7,546 nt of DNA from Erythrobacter sp. UBA1916. Its GTDB lineage: Bacteria; Pseudomonadota; Alphaproteobacteria; Sphingomonadales; Sphingomonadaceae. A program made the translations under genes and the position numbers. Shown here piece after piece: positions 1 through 5,031 of this stretch; position 1 is the stretch's first letter; each line of letters opens with the position of its first letter. The DNA lies in contig DDFY01000018.1 of NCBI GenBank assembly GCA_002337385.1, positions 1 through 7,546 of the forward strand, read 5' to 3'. The notes below the pieces were generated by a model that did not search any database, had not been told where the DNA came from, and saw only the letters and a program-made list of their open reading frames with translations.

Positions 1-103
1 CGCCGATATAGCCGCTTTCGACCTCGCTCACGCCGATCACGTCGTTGAACACGGCCTCGGTGCACCAGAAACAGCCGCCTGCGATAATCGCTTGCATCGT
101 CAT
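1..103 (-). CDS. msrA: Peptide-methionine (S)-S-oxide reductase MsrA, N-terminal part only
   Basis: MsrA reduces the S-epimer of methionine sulfoxide in proteins and repairs oxidative damage in the cytoplasm. Only the first 34 codons are inside the window; the rest runs off the left edge. Translated leftward from the ATG at 103-101, the protein begins MTMQAIIAGGCFWCTEAVF and continues with a GV-x2-V-x-SGY-x-G segment. The GCFWC motif holds the nucleophilic cysteine, and both blocks are diagnostic of the family. A second ATG at 97-95 is possible, but the AAAGGAG-like ribosome site at 120-114 serves the first one (spacer about 10). The gene is divergent from the secreted methyltransferase-like gene, so 104-206 must hold both promoters. 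Identification is firm despite the truncation. Confidence 0.9.
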   Translation of the reverse strand, partial: MTMQAIIAGGCFWCTEAVFNDVIGVSEVESGYIG

Positions 104-149
104 CGTTGCAAATCTCCTTTGATGAAGGAGATGGGGAGCGCGGGCGCAC

Positions 150-177
150 TTGTCATCCTTGGGGCCTGCTCTAGGTT
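150..177 (+). promoter_or_regulatory. Possible sigma70-type promoter for the methyltransferase-like gene
   Basis: TTGTCA at 150-155 resembles a -35 box (consensus TTGACA) and is followed after 16 bases by TAGGTT at 172-177, a poor -10 match. The position suits transcription toward the ATG at 207 and lies in the divergent msrA intergenic region. The evidence is only pattern matching; the -10 box is weak. Confidence 0.25.
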
Positions 178-206
178 GGCCGAACCTTTCCTCAGGAGAC
201 ACGACA

Positions 207-1046
207 ATGCGCCTTCCTGCCCTTCTTGCCACTGCTTTTGCCCTCACTTGCGCCGCCCCGGCATTGGCTGAAACTTCCGCTGCGCCCGGCATGGAAGCGG
301 TGCTTGCCGCCGATATTCGCGCCGACGACCGCGCCCGTGACCAATATCGCCACCCGGCCGAAACGCTCGCCTTCTTCGAGGTGGAACCCGGCATGACCGT
401 GGTCGACTTCATGCCCGCAGGCGGCTGGTATTCGCGCGTGCTGATTCCCTACCTTGGCGAGGAGGGCACCTATATCGGCGTCAACCCACGGCTTGACGAG
501 CGGTTCGCCACCGGCGGCTACTGGGATCTCTATCGCGGCGCGGCCGCGCGCGTTCCTGCCGATGCAAGCGAGTGGGTGGGCGACATGGGTGCGGAGGTGG
601 TTGGCCTCAACACCGATGACGAGGCACTGGCTGAGCGCGCCGGCACGGTCGACCGCTTCCTGATCTTCCGCGAGATGCACAATATCCGCCGCTTCGGGTG
701 GTTCCACGACGTTGCCGTCGCCGCCCGCACCCTGCTCAAGGACGACGGCTTGCTGGGCGTTGTCCAGCATCGCGCCAGCGCCGATGCCCCGTCCAGCTAT
801 GTTCTGGGTGACAACGGCTATCAGCGCGAAGAGGACGTGATTGCGCTGTTCTCCGCCTATGGCTTCGATCTGGTCGGCAAGAGCGAGATCAACGCCAACC
901 CGGCCGATCCGGCCGATTGGGAAGGCGGTGTCTGGTCGCTTGCGCCTGGCTTCAACGGCGCGCCCGAAGGCAGCGCCGAACGCGCCCGCCGCGCTGAAAT
1001 CGGTGAGAGCGACCGCATGACGCTGCTGTTCCGCAAGCGGCCCTGA
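207..1046 (+). CDS. Secreted COG4798-type predicted methyltransferase
   Basis: This 279-residue protein has a class I SAM-methyltransferase-like core of the COG4798 type. Residues 1-21 form a signal peptide (MRLPALL..., hydrophobic core, cleavage at ALA|ET), so the product should be periplasmic. The mature part carries a region resembling motif I, VVDFMPAGGWYSRVL (about 65-79), in which the usual D-x-G-x-G-x-G loop is replaced by a PAGGWY form known in this family, and later a FREMHNIRR block. The open frame extends upstream to a TTG at 150, but the ATG at 207 is preferred: it begins a clean signal peptide and has AGGAG at 194-198 with an 8-base spacer. Substrate and activity are unknown; SAM is not normally available in the periplasm, so catalysis is uncertain. 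It is followed 48 bases later by aguB on the same strand and might be cotranscribed. Confidence 0.85.
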   Translation: MRLPALLATAFALTCAAPALAETSAAPGMEAVLAADIRADDRARDQYRHPAETLAFFEVEPGMTVVDFMPAGGWYSRVLIPYLGEEGTYIGVNPRLDERFATGGYWDLYRGAAARVPADASEWVGDMGAEVVGLNTDDEALAERAGTVDRFLIFREMHNIRRFGWFHDVAVAARTLLKDDGLLGVVQHRASADAPSSYVLGDNGYQREEDVIALFSAYGFDLVGKSEINANPADPADWEGGVWSLAPGFNGAPEGSAERARRAEIGESDRMTLLFRKRP

Positions 1047-1094
1047 CGCCGTTTTCGTGGACTTCGCGCTTGAGCCTCAGTAATCGCGGGAGCC

Positions 1095-1970
1095 ATGAGA
1101 AAGCTCACTGTCGCGGCGCTCCAGCTCGAACTCGGGCTGGCTGACGAGGCCGCCAATATCGCCGCCGTTTCCGCTCTGGTCGAACAGGCCGCGGGCAAGG
1201 GCGCGCAGGTGATCCTGCCGCCCGAACTGTTCTCCGGCCCCTATTTCTGCCGCGAGGAGCGCGACGCCTTCTTCGCGCTTGCTCGCCCGACGCTGGAGCA
1301 CCCCAGCGTGGTGGCCATGCGCAAGCTGGCCAAGCAGCTCGGTGTGGCGATCCCGACCAGCTTCTTCGAGCGCGACGAGCACCACTATTACAACACGCTC
1401 GCCATGATCGGGCCAGACGGCGAGATCATGGGCACCTATCGCAAGAGCCACATTCCTGATGGGCCGGGCTATGAGGAAAAATTCTATTTCCGCCCCGGCA
1501 ACGATGGATTCAAGGTCTGGGACCTGCCCTGCACCGGCGGCTCGGCGCGGATCGGGATCGGGGTGTGCTGGGACCAGTGGTATCCCGAAACCGCCCGCTG
1601 CCTCGCGCTGCTCGGGGCAGAGGCCTTGTTTTATCCCACCGCGATCGGGTCTGAACCCAAGGACGCCGGGATGGACACCAGCCGCATGTGGCGCCGCGCG
1701 ATGATCGGCCATGCGGTGAGCAACTGCATGCCGGTGATCGCCGCCAACCGCATCGGGCACGAAGGCTCTGAGGAAGACGGCACCACGTTCTATGGCCACA
1801 GCTTCATTTGTGATGAATGGGGCGACTATGTGAACGAATTCGGCAGCAAGGAAACTGGTGTTCTGGTGGCGACCTTCGATCTTGATCAGGGGCGCGAGCA
1901 CCGCGCGAGCTGGGGTTTCTTCCGCGACCGTCGCCCGCAGCTTTATGGCCGGATGGTTGAGGACATTTGA
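1095..1970 (+). CDS. aguB: N-carbamoylputrescine amidase
   Basis: The enzyme hydrolyses N-carbamoylputrescine to putrescine, CO2 and ammonia, the last step of the agmatine route of polyamine synthesis in the cytoplasm. The protein has 291 residues, the normal length for this nitrilase-superfamily branch. The Glu-Lys-Cys triad is visible: E44 in ILPPELFSG, K117 in TYRKSHIPDGPGYEEK and C158 in GVCWDQWYPE. The segments FYFRPGND and YPTAIGSEP are also typical of AguB rather than of other nitrilases. The start is the ATG at 1095, where the beta-strand opening MRKLTVAALQLE fits the fold; a GGGAG lies unusually close (about 2 bases), so initiation may be modest. The stop TGA overlaps the TTG start of folK. 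Function is confident by motif; no agmatine deiminase gene is in view to confirm the pathway. Confidence 0.93.
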   Translation: MRKLTVAALQLELGLADEAANIAAVSALVEQAAGKGAQVILPPELFSGPYFCREERDAFFALARPTLEHPSVVAMRKLAKQLGVAIPTSFFERDEHHYYNTLAMIGPDGEIMGTYRKSHIPDGPGYEEKFYFRPGNDGFKVWDLPCTGGSARIGIGVCWDQWYPETARCLALLGAEALFYPTAIGSEPKDAGMDTSRMWRRAMIGHAVSNCMPVIAANRIGHEGSEEDGTTFYGHSFICDEWGDYVNEFGSKETGVLVATFDLDQGREHRASWGFFRDRRPQLYGRMVEDI

Positions 1971-2464
1971 GCAAGCAGGTCTATCTCGTCGCGCTGGGGT
2001 CTAACCAGCGCCACCATCGCTTTGGCGCGCCGCGCCAGGTGGTGGAGCAGGCGATTGCACGGATCGACGACAAGATCGGCAAGGTCGTGGCCCGTTCGCG
2101 CCTGATCGAAACCGCGCCGGTCGGCCCGTCACAGCGGCGCTATGTCAACGGCGCGCTGGTGCTGTCTTGCGCGATGAAGCCGGCCAAGCTCTTGCGCAAG
2201 TTGCAGAAGGTCGAGCGCAAGTTCGGTCGGGTGCGGCGCGGGCAGCGCTGGCGAGCGCGCCCGCTCGATTGTGATATCGTGCTGTGGTCGGGCGGAATTT
2301 TCGCGCGCCCCGATCTGATGATCCCGCATCCGCTGTTCCGCGAGCGCAGCTTCGTGCTCGGCCCGGCGGCGCAGATTGCGGGCGACTGGCGCGATCCGGT
2401 GACGGGGCTGACACTGCGGCAGTTGCATGGACGCTTGACCCGCCGCCGCCCGCTGCCTAGGTGA
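1967..2464 (+). CDS. folK: 2-amino-4-hydroxy-6-hydroxymethyldihydropteridine pyrophosphokinase (HPPK)
   Basis: HPPK transfers pyrophosphate from ATP to 6-hydroxymethyl-dihydropterin, an early step of folate synthesis. The 165-residue protein shows the family signature in order: VALGSNQ near the N-terminus, ETAPVGPSQRRYVNGAL around 50-66, then the RPLDCDIVLW block carrying the two metal-binding aspartates, and IPHPLFRERSFVL near 120-132. The start is a TTG at 1967 that overlaps the aguB stop in a TTGA arrangement, with GAGGA at 1959-1963 ahead of it; this implies translational coupling to aguB. No nearby ATG gives the conserved N-terminal strand. The tRNA-Lys gene begins 36 bases after the stop. 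The C-terminal end is basic (RLTRRRPLPR). Confidence 0.93.
   Translation: MSKQVYLVALGSNQRHHRFGAPRQVVEQAIARIDDKIGKVVARSRLIETAPVGPSQRRYVNGALVLSCAMKPAKLLRKLQKVERKFGRVRRGQRWRARPLDCDIVLWSGGIFARPDLMIPHPLFRERSFVLGPAAQIAGDWRDPVTGLTLRQLHGRLTRRRPLPR
2435..2463 (+). promoter_or_regulatory. Possible promoter of tRNA-Lys, inside the end of folK
   Basis: TTGACC at 2435-2440 is a good -35 match. After 17 bases TAGGTG at 2458-2463 could be a weak -10 box. Transcription would start near 2470, about 30 bases before the mature tRNA, a usual distance. The -10 candidate overlaps the folK stop codon. Inferred from sequence pattern only. Confidence 0.4.
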
Positions 2465-2469
2465 CGCGC

Positions 2470-2491
2470 CGCAGGCCATTCGCGGCCTGCG
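2470..2491 (+). other. Strong hairpin between folK and tRNA-Lys
   Basis: CGCAGGCC (2470-2477) pairs perfectly with GGCCTGCG (2484-2491) around a six-base loop. No T-run follows, so it is not a standard intrinsic terminator. It could end or stabilise the folK transcript, or be part of the pre-tRNA leader processed by RNases. Confidence 0.5.
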
Positions 2492-2500
2492 CCCGGTGTC

Positions 2501-2576
2501 GGGCCCTTAGCTCAGTCGGTAGAGCAACTGACTTTTAATCAGTAGGTCGCTGGTTCGAACCCAGCAGGGCTCACCA
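2501..2576 (+). tRNA. tRNA-Lys (anticodon UUU)
   Basis: A complete 76-base cloverleaf can be folded by eye. The acceptor stem pairs 2501-2507 with 2566-2572 (one G-U pair); the D arm is GCTC...GAGC. The anticodon stem ACTGA/TCAGT (2527-2531 and 2539-2543) encloses loop CTTTTAA with anticodon TTT at 2534-2536. The T arm is GCTGG-TTCGAAC-CCAGC, the discriminator is A2573 and CCA is encoded at 2574-2576. It decodes AAA/AAG lysine codons. The 3' end is a likely attachment core for the accessory region that begins directly after it. Confidence 0.98.
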
Positions 2577-2641
2577 CTAAAGCTCTGATATACATATGGA
2601 AAGATATCGAAAACTCGAATACCTCTTCGCTGAGATGAGCT

Positions 2642-2665
2642 CTAGGTAACATCCTAGGTAACAAT
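2642..2665 (+). repeat. Two tandem 12-bp units beside the tRNA
   Basis: ctaggtaacatc (2642-2653) is followed directly by ctaggtaacaat (2654-2665); the first ten bases of each unit are identical. They lie 66 bases past the tRNA 3' end, where arm-type integrase or excisionase sites are often found. Only two units are present, so this is not an iteron array. Confidence 0.6.
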
Positions 2666-2673
2666 CGACGAAG
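2660..2673 (+). repeat. 14-bp direct repeat, copy 1
   Basis: aacaatcgacgaag occurs here and again, exactly, at 3046-3059. Copy 1 overlaps the end of the 12-bp tandem repeat. The two copies bracket most of the gene-poor stretch, 386 bases apart. Confidence 0.6.
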
Positions 2674-2860
2674 CGACGGCGTGAGATTGTATCGAGCGAT
2701 CGAAAATTGGCTGGACCGTTCTCCGTATGGTTCTGGATGTTGTTCCGATCTTGGAGGTCGCAACAAAGTCGATAATTCTGAGAGCGATTCGCTCCACGTT
2801 ATCGTGGTGCATTCGGTACACGCTCGACTGAAGAGCGGGCTAATTGTCGCACTCTGTCCC

Positions 2861-2877
2861 GCGCATCTGCGATGCGC
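2861..2877. repeat. Short perfect inverted repeat
   Basis: GCGCATC (2861-2867) and GATGCGC (2871-2877) form a 7-bp stem with a three-base loop. No T-run follows on either strand, so it is not a clear terminator. It could be a protein site or chance. Confidence 0.35.
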
Positions 2878-3045
2878 TCCTGAGGGTGCGGTATCTTGTG
2901 TTGTGGGCCCCGCGCGCACTCTGAATCGGCGACGGGTCGGGTGAGCGGGAAGCTGCGGAAGCGACAGGCCCCGCTTCCTTTGCTTCCCACATGCCCTTCG
3001 CCGCCACCACTTTCAGGGTGCGGGTGCTTGCGATGTCAGATTTCC

Positions 3046-3059
3046 AACAATCGACGAAG
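3046..3059 (+). repeat. 14-bp direct repeat, copy 2
   Basis: This is the exact second copy of aacaatcgacgaag (first at 2660-2673). It ends 13 bases beyond the stop codon of the leftward small OB-fold-like gene, so it sits just past that transcription unit. Confidence 0.6.
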
Positions 3060-3072
3060 TAGGGTTGTCTGT

Positions 3073-3285
3073 TCAGTCTGCTTGTTCGGCAGCGAGGCCG
3101 ATCCAGTCGGCCTTCAAGCGATCGAAGCCTACGACGGTACCCTCGACCGCAACAATCTGACCAAGGAGAGGATCAATTGCATCCTCGTATTCGAGAACCC
3201 AGACCGTGCCGTCGTCTGACGTGATGATGGGACCGCGACCGCTCTGGTCAAGTGTTCCGCCGATTCGAAGCCGAGACTGATTCAC
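3073..3285 (-). CDS. Small OB-fold-like hypothetical protein (DUF5818-like)
   Basis: The product has 70 residues and no signal peptide or membrane segment. It reads as alternating short beta strands (RLRIGGTLD, GPIITSDDGTVWVLE, GQIVAVEGTVVGFDRLKADWIGL), a pattern expected of a compact OB-like barrel. It resembles small sphingomonad proteins annotated as DUF5818; this is from memory and unchecked. The start is the GTG at 3285-3283, preceded by GGGAG at 3296-3292 with a six-base spacer, which strongly supports a real gene. It lies only 15 bases behind the lytic transglycosylase stop on the same strand, so the two probably share one transcript. Function is unknown; an OB-like fold would permit binding of nucleic acid, sugar or protein. 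Confidence 0.75.
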   Translation of the reverse strand: MNQSRLRIGGTLDQSGRGPIITSDDGTVWVLEYEDAIDPLLGQIVAVEGTVVGFDRLKADWIGLAAEQAD

Positions 3286-3300
3286 TTTTTACTCCCGACC

Positions 3301-3930
3301 TCAGAACCGCCAATGGCGAAGGACATCCCGTACGTAGCCGGGCGTTTCGCCGTTGCGAGGAATACCCCTTGCGCGCTTCACAGCGCCAGGACCAGCATTG
3401 TAGGCAGCCAGCGCGAGATGGACCACCCCGAATTCATCGAGCATCTGGCGCAGGTAGCGCGCGGCGCCCTCGAGGTTTTCAGCCGGATCGAACCGGTTCG
3501 ACACGCCAAGATCGCGCGCGGTGCCGGGCATGAGTTGACCCAGCCCGCCGGCACCGGCCTTGCTGACCGCGAGCGGATTGTAGCGTGATTCGGTCCAGAC
3601 AAGCGCGTCGAGCAATCCGCTTGGCAGGCCGAACTTCGATTCCATCGAGTACACACGTGGTAGGTAAGTCGCCCGACGAAAATGCGATGATCCGCGCTTG
3701 TGCGAGCCGATTCCAGGACTGGCCTGGACTGGCTCGATGAGCACCGGCGGCACAACCTCTCGTCGTTCCGGTTGCGGCCAGATGCCGTGTTCGACAAGCA
3801 GGAACCCGCCATCGCTACTGCCAATCCGGTACCCGCTAGCAGAAGCATGCATATCATCTTCCGCCGCAGCAGTTCCGCCGCACAGTAGCGCGCAGCATGC
3901 AAGAGTGATTTGGGTGGCTGTTGGGCGCAT
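3301..3930 (-). CDS. Secreted lytic transglycosylase (SLT / GH23 type)
   Basis: The enzyme should cleave the MurNAc-GlcNAc bond of peptidoglycan in the periplasm. The 209-residue protein begins with a Sec signal peptide (residues 1-23, cleavage at TAAA|ED), then a variable segment of about 65 residues, then the catalytic domain from about 87 to the end. Catalytic E114 is in VWTESRYNP; the GAGGLGQLMPGTARDLGV block and AAYNAGPGAV (175-184) are classic SLT motifs. The frame extends upstream to a GTG at 3939, but its would-be ribosome site overlaps it. The ATG at 3930 has GGAG at 3942-3939 with an eight-base spacer and is preferred. It leads a two-gene leftward unit and is divergent from the primase-like gene across a LexA box. 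In this setting a VirB1-like role in making a gap for conjugation is plausible but not shown. Confidence 0.92.
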   Translation of the reverse strand: MRPTATQITLACCALLCGGTAAAEDDMHASASGYRIGSSDGGFLLVEHGIWPQPERREVVPPVLIEPVQASPGIGSHKRGSSHFRRATYLPRVYSMESKFGLPSGLLDALVWTESRYNPLAVSKAGAGGLGQLMPGTARDLGVSNRFDPAENLEGAARYLRQMLDEFGVVHLALAAYNAGPGAVKRARGIPRNGETPGYVRDVLRHWRF

Positions 3931-3962
3931 ATCTCGCACTCCGATCTGGACGAATCGAAAGA

Positions 3963-3977
3963 GAACATATATAGAAC
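3963..3977. promoter_or_regulatory. LexA (SOS) box, GAAC-N7-GAAC
   Basis: GAACATATATAGAAC matches exactly the alphaproteobacterial LexA consensus GTTC-N7-GTTC, read here on its complement. It sits in the 129-bp divergent gap, 33 bases from the transglycosylase start and 82 bases from the primase-like start. The AT-rich centre (TATATA at 3968-3973) is also the best -10 candidate in the gap, so LexA bound here could block transcription both ways. Direct reading of sequence plus known consensus; binding is untested. Confidence 0.7.
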
Positions 3978-4059
3978 ATCGTCGGTTGGAAAGGCATCAT
4001 GCGAGCGGGCAGAGTGGAGGCTGCATCGGGATGGGCATCGCTGCATCGAAGGAGCGCCC

Positions 4060-4989
4060 ATGTCCCGCACACCCAATCATTCCCGGCTCGAAAGCCAAGC
4101 GCGCAAGATTGTCGAACGCCTTGGCGGCAAATGGCGCGGCTCCAAGGGCATGTGCTGCTGCCCCGCGCACGATGATCGCACGCCTTCGCTGAGCGTCACC
4201 ATCGGCCGGCAGGCGATCCTGTTTCACTGCTTTGCCGGTTGCGCGAACGCCGATGTGCTTGCTGCGCTCGGGCGCGAAGGATTTGATGCGCGTCAGCTTT
4301 TCGATGGCGATCATCAACCAGGCGAGGTGCCATCGCGTTCTTCGGGACCGGATCGCAATGCCGTGCGCTTGTGGCGGCACGCCAGTGCGTTGCCTGGCAG
4401 CCCTGCAGAGCTTTATCTTCGACGCCGCTCTATCGAAATTGCGTCGCCGGACTTGCGTTATCATGAGCGAACGCCGCTCGGACCCAAAGGTGAAGTTCGC
4501 TTCCTGCCGGCCATGCTCGCTGCCGTGCGCAGCGATGCAGGCGTGATCGCGCTCCACCGCACCTTCCTCGATAGCGACGCGGCAACCCTAGCCAGGTTTT
4601 CACGGCCCAAGCGCGCGCTCGGCAGCCTACAGACCGGAGCGGTGCGGCTAGCCGCGCCAAGAGGCGGGCATCTCGGGCTTGCCGAGGGCGTCGAGACTGC
4701 GCTGGCCGCAACGCAAATTTTCGGCATTCCCTGCTGGGCGACACTCGGCAATGAACGCTTCGGCATCGTCACCATTCCTGAATCGGTGCGCGTGCTGCAC
4801 CTCTTTCTCGATGCCGACGAGGGCGGCGATCTGGCGCAGGAACGCGGCTGCGAGGCCTATGCGGCGCCCGGTCGGCGGATCGTTGTCGTGCGACCGCAGC
4901 GCAGCGGATACGACTGGGCCGATGTGCTTCATCGCCGAGAAGCAAACAAGGCCAGACAGTCCGTAAGAGGAGAGGAGGCGCCTGCCTGA
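4060..4989 (+). CDS. CHC2 zinc-finger / Toprim primase-like protein (DUF7146-type)
   Basis: This 309-residue protein has the build of mobile-element primases. An N-terminal zinc-ribbon has C34 (within CCCPAHDDRTPSLSV), H37, C57 and C61 (LFHCFAGC) as likely metal ligands. The C-terminal Toprim fold has E209 in GLAEGVETAL and D251/D253 in LFLDADEGGD as metal-binding acids. The spacing between them suits the DUF7146/Toprim proteins of proteobacterial plasmids and phages. The open frame runs back to about 3910, but the ATG at 4060 is chosen: AAGGAG lies at 4049-4054, five bases ahead, and the earlier residues cross the LexA box region. It is followed after 42 bases by the methyltransferase-helicase gene on the same strand. 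It probably acts on single-stranded DNA during replication or establishment; priming activity is inferred. Confidence 0.88.
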   Translation: MSRTPNHSRLESQARKIVERLGGKWRGSKGMCCCPAHDDRTPSLSVTIGRQAILFHCFAGCANADVLAALGREGFDARQLFDGDHQPGEVPSRSSGPDRNAVRLWRHASALPGSPAELYLRRRSIEIASPDLRYHERTPLGPKGEVRFLPAMLAAVRSDAGVIALHRTFLDSDAATLARFSRPKRALGSLQTGAVRLAAPRGGHLGLAEGVETALAATQIFGIPCWATLGNERFGIVTIPESVRVLHLFLDADEGGDLAQERGCEAYAAPGRRIVVVRPQRSGYDWADVLHRREANKARQSVRGEEAPA

Positions 4990-4992
4990 ACG

Positions 4993-5018
4993 AGGCCCCG
5001 GCGATGTGAGGGCCTTTT
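4993..5018 (+). terminator. Terminator-like hairpin between the primase-like and helicase genes
   Basis: AGGCCC (4993-4998) pairs with GGGCCT (5010-5015) around an 11-base loop and is followed by T's to 5018. The stem is only 6 bp and the loop long, so it is at best a weak terminator or attenuator. It ends two bases before the strong AGGAGG ribosome site (5020-5025) of the next gene. Confidence 0.3.
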
Positions 5019-5031
5019 CAGGAGGTTTCTC

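Larger units (their letters stand above)
2577..3072. other. About 500 bp without a convincing gene behind the tRNA
   Basis: I find no frame here with a recognisable product plus a ribosome site. A GTG-started frame at 2681-2944 (87 codons, plus strand) lacks a Shine-Dalgarno and any familiar motif. A 17-codon frame begins at the ATG at 2596 (MERYRKLEYLFAEMSSR) and is also unsupported. The first 250 bases are visibly richer in A/T than the genes on either side. The stretch holds a 12-bp tandem repeat, one copy of a 14-bp direct repeat whose partner is near its far end, three GTTC words at 12-bp steps (2718-2745) and a short perfect hairpin. It may be an integration-site arm or control region. 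Confidence 0.5.

Noticed and set aside
150..206. Extended N-terminus of the secreted methyltransferase from a TTG at 150
   Set aside because: It would bury the signal peptide behind 19 extra residues; the ATG at 207 has a good AGGAG site.
1077..1901. Long leftward frame opposite aguB
   Set aside because: It is the high-GC antisense shadow of a motif-confirmed enzyme; no motifs of its own.
2539..2919. Leftward 126-codon frame ending in SPAGFEPATY, over the tRNA
   Set aside because: The PAGFEPATY tail is the well-known spurious translation of the antisense strand of a tRNA; no ribosome site or recognisable motif in the rest.
2681..2944. Plus-strand GTG-started 87-codon frame
   Set aside because: No Shine-Dalgarno, no familiar motif, low-complexity basic C-terminus and codon use unlike the neighbouring genes.
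3071..3087. Second LexA-like pair GTTC...GTTC
   Set aside because: The spacing is nine bases, not seven, and it lies within the end of the small OB-fold-like gene rather than in a promoter.
3910..4059. 50-residue N-terminal extension of the primase-like protein
   Set aside because: It crosses the LexA box and the transglycosylase start, has no ribosome site, while AAGGAG sits five bases before the ATG at 4060.
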